Assembly: GCF_000935045.1 (NCBI RefSeq)
Contig: NZ_JYKS01000011.1
Coordinates: 1 to 64,000 of the forward strand
DNA: 64,000 nt
Source: Pseudomonas sp. 10-1B
GTDB taxonomy: Bacteria; Pseudomonadota; Gammaproteobacteria; Pseudomonadales; Pseudomonadaceae
Direction: 5' to 3'
Shown here: one piece after another, positions 34,141-42,155 of the stretch
Position numbering within the stretch: position 1 is the stretch's first letter
How the letters are laid out: each line of letters starts with the position of its first letter
Made by a program: the position numbers and the translations under genes
The notes under the pieces: model-generated
What the model was told of the DNA's origin: nothing
Database searches by the model: none
What the model saw: the letters and a program-made list of their open reading frames with translations, nothing else

Positions 34141-35346
34141 ATGAACGTCGCAAAGGACCCTGCCACCCTTCTACCTGCCAGCACGCTGGACCTGCGTCCC
34201 CTGCTGCTGGCCAACATGGCCTGCACCATGTCGATGATGGCCTTCGTCGCCCTGATTGGCCCGATCGCCCGCCAGCTTGGCATGGCCACCTGGCAAGCTG
34301 GCGCCGCCGTGACCGTGGCGGGCGTGGTCTGGGTGCTGCTGGCCCGGCCCTGGGGCCGCGCCGCAGACCGCTTGGGCCGCCGGCGCATCCTGCTGCTGGG
34401 CAGCGCTGGTTTCACCCTGGCTTACTGGCTGCTGTGCCTGTTCGTCGAAGGCGCCCTGCGCTGGATGCCCGGGGCGACCTTGGCCTTCATTGGCCTGATG
34501 CTCGCCCGTGGCTGCATCGGCGCCTTCTATGCCGCCATCCCGGTGAGCTGCAATGCACTGATCGCCGACCATGTCGAGCCACAGCGCCGAGCCCGGGCCA
34601 TGGCCTCATTGGGGGCGGCCAACGCTGTCGGCCTGGTGGTAGGGCCGGCGCTGGCAGCGCTGCTGGCGCGGCATAGCCTGAGCCTGCCGTTCCATATCAT
34701 GTCGCTGCTGCCTGCCAGCGCCTTCATCGTGCTGCTGTTCACCCTCAAGCCGCAGGCCCTGCCGCACAGCCATGCACCCAGCCCTGTGCGGCTGAACGAC
34801 CCGCGCCTGCGCCGGCCCCTGCTGGTGGCGTTCAGCGCCATGCTCAGCGTTACGGTGTCGCAGATCATCGTCGGTTTCTTCGCCATCGACCGCCTGCACC
34901 TGGGCCCTGCCGAAGCCGCCCAGGCCGCCGGCATCGCCCTGACCACAGTGGGCGTGGCGCTGATGCTGGCACAGGTGCTGCTGCGCCAACTGGAGTGGCC
35001 GCCACTGAAGATGATCCGGGTAGGCGCCACGGTTTCCGGGTTGGGCTTTGCCTGCGGCGCGCTGGCGACCACGGCGCCCTGGCTGTGGGCTTGCTACTTC
35101 GTCGCGGCAGCGGGCATGGGCTTTGTCTTCCCGGCGTTTTCGGCGCTGGCAGCCAATGCCATGCAGGCCTCCGAGCAAGGCGCCACCGCCGGCTCCATTG
35201 GCGCCGCCCAAGGCATGGGCGCGGTGATCGGGCCGCTGGCCGGCACCCTGGTGTATGCCCTTGATCCGCGCTTGCCATTCCTGGCCGTGGCAGCGTTGTT
35301 GTTGCTCGTCGGGCTGTGGCCAATGCCGCGTGAACAGAGGGTTTGA
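34141..35346 (+). CDS. MFS exporter (DHA1-like)
   Basis: This 401-residue inner-membrane protein has twelve transmembrane segments. The inter-helix motif G-R-A-A-D-R-L-G-R-R-R lies between TM2 and TM3, and antiporter motif C is suggested by G-A-A-N-A-V-G-L-V-V-G-P in TM5. Drug or siderophore-type export is likely. A possible Fur box upstream would point to an iron-related cargo, but neither is proven. The XRE-cupin gene downstream is 81 bp away. Confidence 0.82.
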   Translation: MNVAKDPATLLPASTLDLRPLLLANMACTMSMMAFVALIGPIARQLGMATWQAGAAVTVAGVVWVLLARPWGRAADRLGRRRILLLGSAGFTLAYWLLCLFVEGALRWMPGATLAFIGLMLARGCIGAFYAAIPVSCNALIADHVEPQRRARAMASLGAANAVGLVVGPALAALLARHSLSLPFHIMSLLPASAFIVLLFTLKPQALPHSHAPSPVRLNDPRLRRPLLVAFSAMLSVTVSQIIVGFFAIDRLHLGPAEAAQAAGIALTTVGVALMLAQVLLRQLEWPPLKMIRVGATVSGLGFACGALATTAPWLWACYFVAAAGMGFVFPAFSALAANAMQASEQGATAGSIGAAQGMGAVIGPLAGTLVYALDPRLPFLAVAALLLLVGLWPMPREQRV

Positions 35347-35427
35347 GAAGCACAGCGCGCAAGCCCGCAGAGTGTGTTTTAATGCGCATCGCTCATTATT
35401 TTTAACACCTCTGATTACAAGGCGGCT

Positions 35428-35973
35428 ATGGACACGGGGACGCGACTCAAACTGGTGCGTGAACGCAACAACCTCTCCCAACGAGAACTGGCCCGTCGCA
35501 GCGGGCTGACCAACTCGACGATCTCGCAGATCGAACAGAACCGCGTCAGCCCTTCGGTCAGCTCCCTGAAAAAACTGCTCGAAGGCATACCGATGAGCCT
35601 GGCGGAGTTCTTCAGCTTCGACGAGCCGGTGCGCGAAGAGCGCTACGTGTTCCGTGGTGGCGAACAGCCAGACCTGGGCCGCAACGGCCTGCGCATGCTG
35701 CTGGTCGGTGCCAGTGTCGAAGGCCGGCAGATGCGCATGCTGCGGGAACTGTACGCACCGGGTGCCGACTCGGGCGAGCCGATCGTGCATGCCGAGGGTG
35801 AAGAATGTGGCCTGGTCACCCGGGGCACTGTCGAGCTGTGGGTCGATGGCCAGGTGAGCGTGCTGAACTCGGGCGACGGGTACTACATCCCCACTACCCT
35901 GCCGCACAGTTTCAAGAACGTCGGGCCGGACGAGGCCGAGATCATCAGCGCCAACACCCCGGCGAATTTCTGA
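35428..35973 (+). CDS. XRE-cupin transcriptional regulator (PuuR-like)
   Basis: This 181-residue regulator has an N-terminal XRE helix-turn-helix (about 6-62, with L-S-Q-R-E-L-A-R-R-S-G-L-T-N-S-T-I-S-Q) and a C-terminal cupin (about 105-178, with G-E-E-C-G-L-V-T-R-G and H-S-F-K-N). It resembles PuuR-type regulators of polyamine or amine metabolism. Its targets are not obvious, since no polyamine genes adjoin it. It may regulate itself or distant genes. Confidence 0.85.
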   Translation: MDTGTRLKLVRERNNLSQRELARRSGLTNSTISQIEQNRVSPSVSSLKKLLEGIPMSLAEFFSFDEPVREERYVFRGGEQPDLGRNGLRMLLVGASVEGRQMRMLRELYAPGADSGEPIVHAEGEECGLVTRGTVELWVDGQVSVLNSGDGYYIPTTLPHSFKNVGPDEAEIISANTPANF

Positions 35974-35983
35974 TTGGGTGATG

Positions 35984-36045
35984 CGCTGCGCATGGCACCG
36001 GCTTCGCCGGTGTTCGCGGCTAAAGCCACTCCCACAGGTAATGCC
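35984..36045. repeat. REP-like hairpin variant
   Basis: GGCACCGGCTTCGCCGGTGT followed by TCGCGGCTAAAGCCACTCCC and ACAGG is another REP family type, with the terminal CTCCCACAGG common to the others. It separates the XRE-cupin gene from a small hypothetical gene. Confidence 0.65.
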
Positions 36046-36063
36046 CCACATTGTGAGAGAGGC

Positions 36064-36345
36064 ATGAACACTCGAACTATCTACCAATGCCTGCGCGACG
36101 CCGCACTCGGCATCCATGCGCTGTCGATTGAAGCTCGCCACGACCAAGGCCTGGTGGACATCGTCATCAATGGCTGGCGCCTGACCCTCGCGCTAGACAA
36201 CGAAAGCCTGGCACATTGCGTTCACTGCCAGAGCGCCGATGGCGAACAGTCCGGGCTCGAAGACTGGCAGCGCTATGGCAGCAACCCGGTCGATCTGCTC
36301 AGCCTGTGGGAACGCACTCAGTTGGAAAGGCTGCTGGCGCCCTGA
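36064..36345 (+). CDS. Small conserved hypothetical protein (DUF7693-like)
   Basis: This 93-residue protein contains a C-V-H-C-Q pair of cysteines (about 58-62) and W-Q-R-Y-G-S-N-P-V-D-L-L-S-L-W-E near the C-terminus. This resembles a small Pseudomonas-restricted family, DUF7693 from memory. ATG 36064 is preceded by GAGAGG. Its 3' end overlaps the convergent isomerase gene by 28 bp. No function is known. Confidence 0.65.
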   Translation: MNTRTIYQCLRDAALGIHALSIEARHDQGLVDIVINGWRLTLALDNESLAHCVHCQSADGEQSGLEDWQRYGSNPVDLLSLWERTQLERLLAP

Positions 36346-36932
36346 CGCAACGCCTCCTCGACAAAGTCCAGGCGATCCTGCCCGAAGAACATCGCGTCAC
36401 CGACAAAGCAGGCTGGCGCGCCGAACACCCCGCGTGCCACAGCCTCCTCAGTCGCCTGCTTGAGTGCGGCTTTCACCTCACCGTCAGCCGCCAGCGCATG
36501 AAAAGCCTGCGGGTCGAAACCACCCTGGCTGAGCGTTTCGTCCAGAACGGCGCTATCACCGAGGTTGCGGCGCTGCACCCACAGCCCATTGAACAACACC
36601 GCCAGCAACGCCTCGAAGCGCTCCGGCGTACGCAGTTGGGTGCCCATCAGCCCGCGCATCAAGCTCAAGGTATTGACCGGAAACCCCGGCGGCAGCCCGA
36701 ACGGCACCCCATAGCGCGCAGCAAAGCGCCCCAGATCGGTAAACATGTAGCGCCCCTTGGCCGGGATCATGACAGGCGAGGCGTTGCCCGTGGCTTGGAA
36801 AACCCCGCCCAGCAGCATCGGTCGGTAGCGCAACGAGGCCCCCTGGCGTGTGCATATGCCAGGCAGTTGGGTCCAGGCCAGGTAGCTGGCCGGGCTGCCC
36901 AGGTCAAAAAAGAAATCGACGGTCTTGTGCAT
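36318..36932 (-). CDS. 2-hydroxychromene-2-carboxylate isomerase family (DsbA-like fold)
   Basis: This 204-residue protein of the kappa-GST/DsbA fold starts with V-D-F-F-F-D-L-G-S-P-A-S-Y-L-A, in which the serine corresponds to the glutathione-activating residue. It ends with G-V-F-G-A-P-A-C-F-V and F-F-G-Q-D-R-L. In naphthalene degradation this family isomerises 2-hydroxychromene-2-carboxylate. Here it is paired with an SDR gene 29 bp upstream and no aromatic-ring genes, so the true substrate is open. Confidence 0.85.
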   Translation of the reverse strand: MHKTVDFFFDLGSPASYLAWTQLPGICTRQGASLRYRPMLLGGVFQATGNASPVMIPAKGRYMFTDLGRFAARYGVPFGLPPGFPVNTLSLMRGLMGTQLRTPERFEALLAVLFNGLWVQRRNLGDSAVLDETLSQGGFDPQAFHALAADGEVKAALKQATEEAVARGVFGAPACFVGDAMFFGQDRLDFVEEALRQGASSLSN

Positions 36933-36961
36933 GGATAGGGTCCTTGATCAGGGTAAGGGGT

Positions 36962-37705
36962 TTACCAGCGTTCCATCCACGGGCGCAGGTCCAGTTCGAA
37001 GGTCCAGGCATCGCGGGGTTGAGCATGCAGGAACCAATAGCTGTCGGCGATGTGGGCCGGATCGAGGATGCCATCCTGGTCCTTGAGGGCATAGCGCTCG
37101 GGGAAACTGTCGCGGATAAAGGCAGTGTCGATAGCCCCGTCCACCACCACGTGCGCGACATGGATGTTGCGCGGCCCCAGCTCGCGCGCCATGCTCTGGG
37201 CCAAGGCGCGCAGGCCGTGCTTGGCCCCGGCGAAGGCGGCGAAACCCGCCGCACCACGGGTACCGGCGGTGGCACCGGTGAACAGGATCGTACCGCGCTC
37301 GCGCTGGACCATGCGCCGGGCGACCGCCTGGGCGGTGAGGAAGCCGGCGAAGCAGGCCATCTCCCAGATCTTGAAGTACTTGCGCGGGGTTTCCTCAAGG
37401 ATGCTGCACGGCACATTGGCACCGATATTGAACACAAAGGCTTCGATCGGGCCGATATCACGCTCTATGGTCTCGACCAACGCTGCCACTTCATCCTCCT
37501 TGCGCGCATCGGAACCAAAACCGTGGGCCTGGCCGCCGGCAGCACGGATTTCGTCCAGCAGCGGCTGCAGCTTGTCCGCCTGACGCCGGGTTACACAGGC
37601 AATGTAGCCCTCGCGGGCAAAGCGCTTGGCGATTTCGCCACCAGTGGCATCGCCTGCGCCTATCACCAGCACTACTTTTTGTCGTTCTGCCATGCCCGCC
37701 TCCAT
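36962..37705 (-). CDS. Atypical short-chain dehydrogenase/reductase
   Basis: This is a 247-residue Rossmann protein with nucleotide-binding G-A-G-D-A-T-G-G (9-16) and an N-x-G-A-like element (V-F-N-I-G-A-N). The canonical catalytic Y-x-x-x-K appears as F-A-G-A-K, so the tyrosine is replaced by phenylalanine. The strand that normally carries the catalytic serine reads F-T-G-A-T-A-G. It heads a likely operon with the isomerase-like gene and diverges from a TetR gene. It may not catalyse classical carbonyl reduction. Confidence 0.8.
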   Translation of the reverse strand: MEAGMAERQKVVLVIGAGDATGGEIAKRFAREGYIACVTRRQADKLQPLLDEIRAAGGQAHGFGSDARKEDEVAALVETIERDIGPIEAFVFNIGANVPCSILEETPRKYFKIWEMACFAGFLTAQAVARRMVQRERGTILFTGATAGTRGAAGFAAFAGAKHGLRALAQSMARELGPRNIHVAHVVVDGAIDTAFIRDSFPERYALKDQDGILDPAHIADSYWFLHAQPRDAWTFELDLRPWMERW

Positions 37706-37715
37706 TGATGAATGA

Positions 37716-37730
37716 TCGTTTAGTAAACGA
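37716..37730. promoter_or_regulatory. TetR-type operator, perfect 15-bp palindrome
   Basis: TCGTTTAGTAAACGA is a perfect palindrome around a central G. It is placed in the 77-bp gap between the divergent SDR and TetR genes and is a typical size for a TetR-family dimer. Binding would repress both directions. Confidence 0.75.
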
Positions 37731-37782
37731 ACGCTATGTTATGATCCCTGGTATCGTCAAGCCCGCCTGCAGAGGCATGTGA

Positions 37783-38346
37783 ATGCGCTACTCCAATGAA
37801 CACAAGCAGCAAACCCGCGAACGGCTGCTGGCCAGCAGCGGCGCGCTGGCCAAGCGCGGGGGGTTCTCCACTACCGGCGTGGCCGGGTTGATGAAGGCGA
37901 TCGGCCTGACCGGCGGTGCCTTCTACAACCACTTCCCGTCCAAGGATGACCTGTTCACCGAAGTGGTGCGCCAGGAATTGTGCAACAGCCCGCTGGCGCG
38001 CCTGGCCAACCAAGGCGCCAGCCGTGAACGCCTGGGGCGTTGCCTGCAGCAGTACCTGAGCCTGGCCCACCTGCACAATGCCGAGGGTGGCTGCCCGCTG
38101 CCGCCACTGGGCGTGGAAATCGCCCGAGCCCCGGAGCCGGTGCGCGAAGTGGCCGAGCACTGGCTGGTTGAACTGCACCAGGCCTGGAGCGCGACACTGG
38201 AGGATGAACAACTGGCCTGGGTGTTGATCAGCCAGTGCGTGGGTGCCTTACTGGTCGGACGCATGCTGGCCACTGAAAGCGTACAGTCGCAGGTGCTGGA
38301 CGCCAGCCGCCACTTCGTCGAAAAGGCCCTGCATGAAGCCGATTAG
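37783..38346 (+). CDS. TetR/AcrR-family regulator
   Basis: This 187-residue protein has an N-terminal TetR helix-turn-helix (about 10-56, with F-S-T-T-G-V-A-G-L-M-K-A-I-G-L-T-G-G-A-F-Y) and a C-terminal all-helical ligand domain. It diverges from the SDR/isomerase operon and probably represses it through the palindrome between them. The last 14 bp overlap the next gene. Confidence 0.9.
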   Translation: MRYSNEHKQQTRERLLASSGALAKRGGFSTTGVAGLMKAIGLTGGAFYNHFPSKDDLFTEVVRQELCNSPLARLANQGASRERLGRCLQQYLSLAHLHNAEGGCPLPPLGVEIARAPEPVREVAEHWLVELHQAWSATLEDEQLAWVLISQCVGALLVGRMLATESVQSQVLDASRHFVEKALHEAD

Positions 38347-38926
38347 TGCATTGCTGGGGCTGTTGCTGGCCCTGCCTGCGCTCGCCGAACAAGCCTGCCC
38401 ACCGGGACAGTACCAAGTGTGCCTGATGGGTTGCTTCTGCGCCCCGATCGATCCTGGCCAGGCCGGGCAGATCCTCAAGGACGTGGAAGTCATGGCCTCG
38501 TCCAGCCTGACCTACGCCTTGCGCCAGGCCCGCGACGAGGCTACGACCAGCGGCGTGCAGCCGATCCCCTTGCATATCCGCGCGCAGCTTGAACCCTGGT
38601 ATGACTTTGCCGTACTCGACGCGGCGCGCTTTCGGGTGGGTGATGAGCAGCAGATCAGCGCTGCCAATGCGCTACTGCAGAACCCCGATGTAAACGCCGT
38701 GACGCTGATCGACACGATCATCTTCCGCCGTGCCGCAGATGCCGAGGACAACGTGGCCTTGTGGGCGCACGAGCTCAAGCATGTGCAGCAGTACCAGGAG
38801 CTGGGCGTGGAGGAATTTGCCCGGCGCTATACGCGCAACTACGACGACCTGGAGGGGCCGGCCTACAAGATCGAGGCCGAGGTGGGCAAGGCACTGCGCG
38901 AGCGCAGCTCAGGGCAGGCCAGATAA
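38333..38926 (+). CDS. Exported DUF4157-like protein with HELKH motif
   Basis: This 197-residue protein has a signal peptide ending near A-L-A-E (residues 14-17). A cysteine-rich stretch C-P-P-G-Q-Y-Q-V-C-L-M-G-C-F-C follows. The central W-A-H-E-L-K-H-V-Q-Q-Y resembles the metalloprotease-like core of DUF4157 (H-E-x-x-H). A metal-dependent hydrolase in the periplasm is possible but unproven. Its ATG lies inside the TetR gene, so the two are coupled. Confidence 0.75.
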   Translation: MKPISALLGLLLALPALAEQACPPGQYQVCLMGCFCAPIDPGQAGQILKDVEVMASSSLTYALRQARDEATTSGVQPIPLHIRAQLEPWYDFAVLDAARFRVGDEQQISAANALLQNPDVNAVTLIDTIIFRRAADAEDNVALWAHELKHVQQYQELGVEEFARRYTRNYDDLEGPAYKIEAEVGKALRERSSGQAR

Positions 38927-38942
38927 AGCCAGCCATTGTGCC

Positions 38943-39118
38943 TAATGCCAGTCAGCTAAGCGATTGGGGCCGCTTTGCGGCCCATCGCAGGCAAGCCAGC
39001 TCCCACCTCGACCGCATGGGCCTCAAGCCCTGTGCAGTACCTGTGGGAGCTGGCTTGCCGGCGATGGGCTGCAAAGCAGCCCCAATGGCTGCCACTAAGA
39101 CTTAACTGACTGGCATTA
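38943..39118. mobile_element. MITE with IS4-like ends carrying a REP pair
   Basis: This is a 176-bp element. The left end reads TAATGCCAGTCAGCTAAG and the right end, reversed, TAATGCCAGTCAGTTAAG, giving 17 of 18 identical bases and the first 13 perfect. It is bounded on both sides by GCCATTGTGCC (38932-38942 and 39119-39129), an 11-bp target-site duplication. The ends match the termini of E. coli IS4 (TAATGCCGATCAGTTAAG, recalled) at 16 of 18 positions, and IS4 makes 11-13 bp duplications. The interior holds two REP heads facing each other and GGGGCCGCTTTGCGGCCC. There is no transposase. Confidence 0.88.
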
Positions 39119-39168
39119 GCCATTGTGCCGCTTCTACATAGGGACCTCGCCAGTTGCCAACCAAGTAG

Positions 39169-40161
39169 TCAGGACGCCGCCGAAGCCTCTTCAGCCACCT
39201 GCTCACGGCTGGCATAACGCTGTGCCAGCACCGCACAGACCATCAGCTGGATCTGGTGGAACAGCATCAGCGGCAAGATCATCGCGCCAATACCGCTGCC
39301 TACGAACAGCACCTGGGCCATCGGCACCCCGGTGGCCAGGCTCTTCTTGGAACCGGCGAACAGGATGGTGATGCGGTCCTCCAGGTCAAAGCCCAGCAGC
39401 TTGCCGAGCAACCGGGTGGCGAACAGCACCACCGCCAGCAGGACCCCGCACACGGCGAACAGCCCGGCCAGGTGCTGCGGCGATACCGTGTGCCACAACC
39501 CGGTGACCACCGCCTCGCTGAAGGCGGTGTAGACCACCAGCAGGATCGAGCCCTGGTCGACCATCTTGAGCCAGCGCGCATTGCGCTTGACCCACGCGCC
39601 GATCCAACGCCGCGCGAGCTGCCCGGCAACGAACGGCACCAGCAGTTGCAGGGTGATCTTCAGCACCGCATCCAGGCCAGAACCGGTATCCCCGCTAGCC
39701 CCCAGCAACATCATCACCAGCAACGGCGTAAGGAAGATACCCAGCAGGCTGGACGCCGCTGCACTGCAGATGGCCGCTGGCACGTTACCGCGGGCCAGCG
39801 AGGTGAAGGCGATGGCCGACTGCACGGTTGCCGGCAAGGCACACAAGTAGAGCACGCCCAGGTACAGCTCATTGCCAACCAGCGGCACGAACAGCGGCTT
39901 GAACGCCAGGCCCAGCAGCGGGAACAGCACGAAAGTGCACGAGAACACCAGCAGGTGCAGGCGCCAGTGCCCGGCACCGGCGATGATCGCCTCGCGCGAC
40001 AACTTGGCGCCGTGCAGGAAGAACAGCAGGCCGATGGCCAGGTTGGTCAGCCAGCCGAAATACACCGCACCAGTGCCCGAACAAGGCAGCACCGTGGCGA
40101 TCAGGACCACCCCGAGTAAGGCCAGGGTGAAATTGTCGAACAACATGCGCAAATACTTCAT
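39169..40161 (-). CDS. Bile acid:sodium symporter family transporter
   Basis: This 330-residue inner-membrane protein of the BASS/SBF-like family has about ten helices. It includes the family landmarks F-F-L-H-G-A-K-L-S-R-E-A near 50-62 and A-T-V-Q-S-A-I-A-F-T-S-L-A-R-G-N near 125. The start at 40161 (M-K-Y-L-R-M-L) is chosen because the upstream in-frame extension is arginine-rich and unlike the family. The substrate is unknown; relatives move organic anions. Confidence 0.85.
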   Translation of the reverse strand: MKYLRMLFDNFTLALLGVVLIATVLPCSGTGAVYFGWLTNLAIGLLFFLHGAKLSREAIIAGAGHWRLHLLVFSCTFVLFPLLGLAFKPLFVPLVGNELYLGVLYLCALPATVQSAIAFTSLARGNVPAAICSAAASSLLGIFLTPLLVMMLLGASGDTGSGLDAVLKITLQLLVPFVAGQLARRWIGAWVKRNARWLKMVDQGSILLVVYTAFSEAVVTGLWHTVSPQHLAGLFAVCGVLLAVVLFATRLLGKLLGFDLEDRITILFAGSKKSLATGVPMAQVLFVGSGIGAMILPLMLFHQIQLMVCAVLAQRYASREQVAEEASAAS

Positions 40162-40280
40162 CACTGCTTCCGTCTTGTCATTGTGCCAGGGCAGACGATA
40201 AGGTCTGCGGCTTTGCGCCGCTAACGCCGGAACCCCCACCGGTATCGCTCAACGGACACGCTCCAGAAAAGGACCCGCCC

Positions 40281-41423
40281 ATGCCCCTTCCCCGCCTGGC
40301 CGCACTTGCGACCGCCATCACCCTCACCTTGGGCCACACTGCCGCTCATGCCGACGACCAACTGCAGGCCAAGGTCGACCGGATCATCCGCCCGCTGATG
40401 CAGGAGCACGGCATTGCCGGAATGGCCGTGGCGATCTACGCCCGCGACCATGCGCACTACTTCAGCTATGGCGTGGCCAGCAAGGCCGAGGGTGTGCCCG
40501 TCAGCCGCGACACGCTGTTCGAAATCGGCTCGCTGAGCAAGACCTACACCGCCACCCTGGCCGCGCTGGCCAGCGCCGAGGGCAAACTGGACCTCGACGC
40601 CCCGGCCAAACGTTATCACCCGGCACTTGCCGGGGCGCCCATCGGCGAAGCGACGGTGCTGGAACTGGGCGCCTACAGTGCCGACTGCCTGCCGTTACAG
40701 TTCCCGGATACGGTGCAGACGCCGCAGCAGGTCGTCGCGTTCTTCCGCAGTTGGCAACCCCACGCCAAACCCGGCACCCAGCGCTGCTACTCGAACCCCA
40801 GCCTGGGTTTGTTCGGTGACCTGGCCGCACGCGCCCAGCAACAACCCTTTGCCACGTTGATGACCCAAGGCCTATTGGCCAAGATGGGCCTCGAGCATAC
40901 CTACCTGAATGTCCCGGCCAGTGCCCAGGGGCTCTATGCCCAGGGCTACGATGCCACGAACCAACCAGTGCGTGTCGGCCCTGGCCCTTACGCCGACGAG
41001 GCCTATGGCATCAAGACCAGCGCCAGCGACCTGCTGCACTATGTGCGCCTGCACATGCAGCCGCAGGGCCTGCCGCCGGCACTGGTGCAAGCCACCGCCC
41101 TTACCCAGCAGGGCTACTTCCAGGTCGGCGCCATGACCCAAGGCCTGGGCTGGGAACGTTACCCCTACCCGGTCCCGCTGGACACGCTGGTCGATGGCAA
41201 CAGCCCGCGGCTGATCCGTGAACCGCAGGCCACCACACGCTTGCAACCGGCCCTCCCCGCCCTGCCTGCTGCCTGGTACAACAAGACCGGTTCGACCAAC
41301 GGTTTTGGTGCCTACGCCGCGTTCGTGCCCGCCGAACAGCTGGCTGTGGTGCTGCTGGCCAACCGCAATTTTCCCAATGAAGCCAGGGTGCGCGCAGCCT
41401 TCGGCATTCTCTCCGGGCTGTAG
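40281..41423 (+). CDS. ampC: Class C (AmpC-type) beta-lactamase
   Basis: This 380-residue periplasmic serine beta-lactamase has a signal peptide ending at A-A-H-A (residues 21-24). The active-site motifs are S84-L-S-K87, Y-S-N (about 171-173) and K335-T-G. There is no ampR gene divergent from it, since its upstream neighbour is the BASS transporter. AmpR-dependent induction as in Enterobacter or P. aeruginosa is therefore not evident here. Some related proteins act as esterases or peptidases, but the full AmpC motif set favours a lactamase. Confidence 0.92.
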   Translation: MPLPRLAALATAITLTLGHTAAHADDQLQAKVDRIIRPLMQEHGIAGMAVAIYARDHAHYFSYGVASKAEGVPVSRDTLFEIGSLSKTYTATLAALASAEGKLDLDAPAKRYHPALAGAPIGEATVLELGAYSADCLPLQFPDTVQTPQQVVAFFRSWQPHAKPGTQRCYSNPSLGLFGDLAARAQQQPFATLMTQGLLAKMGLEHTYLNVPASAQGLYAQGYDATNQPVRVGPGPYADEAYGIKTSASDLLHYVRLHMQPQGLPPALVQATALTQQGYFQVGAMTQGLGWERYPYPVPLDTLVDGNSPRLIREPQATTRLQPALPALPAAWYNKTGSTNGFGAYAAFVPAEQLAVVLLANRNFPNEARVRAAFGILSGL

Positions 41424-41458
41424 TGTCGGCAGTAATTGTCGAACAAAATGACAAAAAT

Positions 41459-41519
41459 GTAGTGACTGAAAATATTCACTACAAAATGGTTGACGCCATT
41501 CATCGCCCTTGTGCATGAT
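41459..41519 (+). promoter_or_regulatory. Promoter with adjacent palindromic operator
   Basis: GTAGTGA (41459-41465) and TCACTAC (41476-41482) are perfect inverted arms around a 10-base spacer. They lie directly upstream of a sigma70-like promoter, TTGACG (41490-41495) and CATGAT (41514-41519), with 18-bp spacing. Transcription from here would give a leader of about 200 nt before the next gene. Confidence 0.5.
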
Positions 41520-41558
41520 GAAGCCGTCTCCCCGATCGGGAGCGGTGGCAAGGGTGTT

Positions 41559-41594
41559 CCAGACGGCCTGCGCGGTAACGCAGGCCGTCCGTGG
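41559..41594 (+). other. Structured leader hairpin upstream of a small gene
   Basis: GACGGCCTGCG (41562-41572) pairs perfectly with CGCAGGCCGTC (41579-41589) around CGGTAA, with three more base pairs outside a small bulge. It lies in a 300-bp stretch without a gene (41424-41724) that also contains the short hairpin CTGCTGTAGCAG near 41642. No T tract follows, so this is not a standard terminator. It could be part of a 5' regulatory RNA or a small RNA; no known class is recognised. Confidence 0.4.
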
Positions 41595-41724
41595 AGAGGG
41601 AAACTGTCCAAAAGGCAGCGTGAGAAAGCCCCTGTTGCGATGCTGCTGTAGCAGCCTTGGTAGTGCGCTACACCGTGGTAGCGCCAACTGTGAAAATCAC
41701 CTACGAATGGGTAATGGGGGCTTT

Positions 41725-42057
41725 ATGATGAACTTGAACAACAATCCCACAATCGACCAATTGGCCCAGCTGTTCGCCATGCGCAAGGACAGCCTCGACG
41801 ACCATCTGCTGTGGGTTAGCCAAACCGGTGAAGTGCGCCTCGACCGCCTGCCACCGAACACCGTCGAAGATGAATTCGAAGAGCACCTGCCCAGCATGCG
41901 TGCCCGTTTCAAGGTCTACCGCCGTGGCCAAGGCTACGTCGGCAAGAAGGCCGCCGCCGACACCGAGTTCGTCGGCCGCGTACTGCAGACCCTGCAACAA
42001 GAATGGCCCGCTGCCCGTGAGCAGCAGGCAGTCAAGGTGATCGAACCGCTCAACTGA
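41725..42057 (+). CDS. Small hypothetical protein
   Basis: This 110-residue soluble protein (M-M-N-L-N-N-N-P-T-I-D-Q-L) has mixed charge and no signal peptide. ATG 41725, with GGGGG 5-9 bases upstream, is the likely start; ATG 41728 is equally possible. The reading frame stays open upstream, but that stretch is better read as leader RNA. A strong terminator follows. No family is recognised. Confidence 0.7.
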   Translation: MMNLNNNPTIDQLAQLFAMRKDSLDDHLLWVSQTGEVRLDRLPPNTVEDEFEEHLPSMRARFKVYRRGQGYVGKKAAADTEFVGRVLQTLQQEWPAAREQQAVKVIEPLN

Positions 42058-42076
42058 GGGTTCGCACCCTTACCTG

Positions 42077-42105
42077 AGCCCGGCCTGCATAGGCCGGGCT
42101 TTTTC
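42077..42105 (+). terminator. Rho-independent terminator
   Basis: AGCCCGGCCT and AGGCCGGGCT form a perfect 10-bp stem around GCAT, followed by TTTTC. It lies 20 bp after the stop of the small hypothetical gene and before a convergent gene. Confidence 0.92.
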
Positions 42106-42155
42106 ATGGGCGTAAAAAATTACCCCGCCATCGGGCGGGGTATTTGGGGGCGGGA

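Noticed and set aside
41509..41724. N-terminal extension of the small gene at 41725
   Set aside because: The extension has no ribosome site, is cysteine/arginine-rich and overlaps the predicted promoter and hairpin. ATG 41725 has GGGGG at good spacing.
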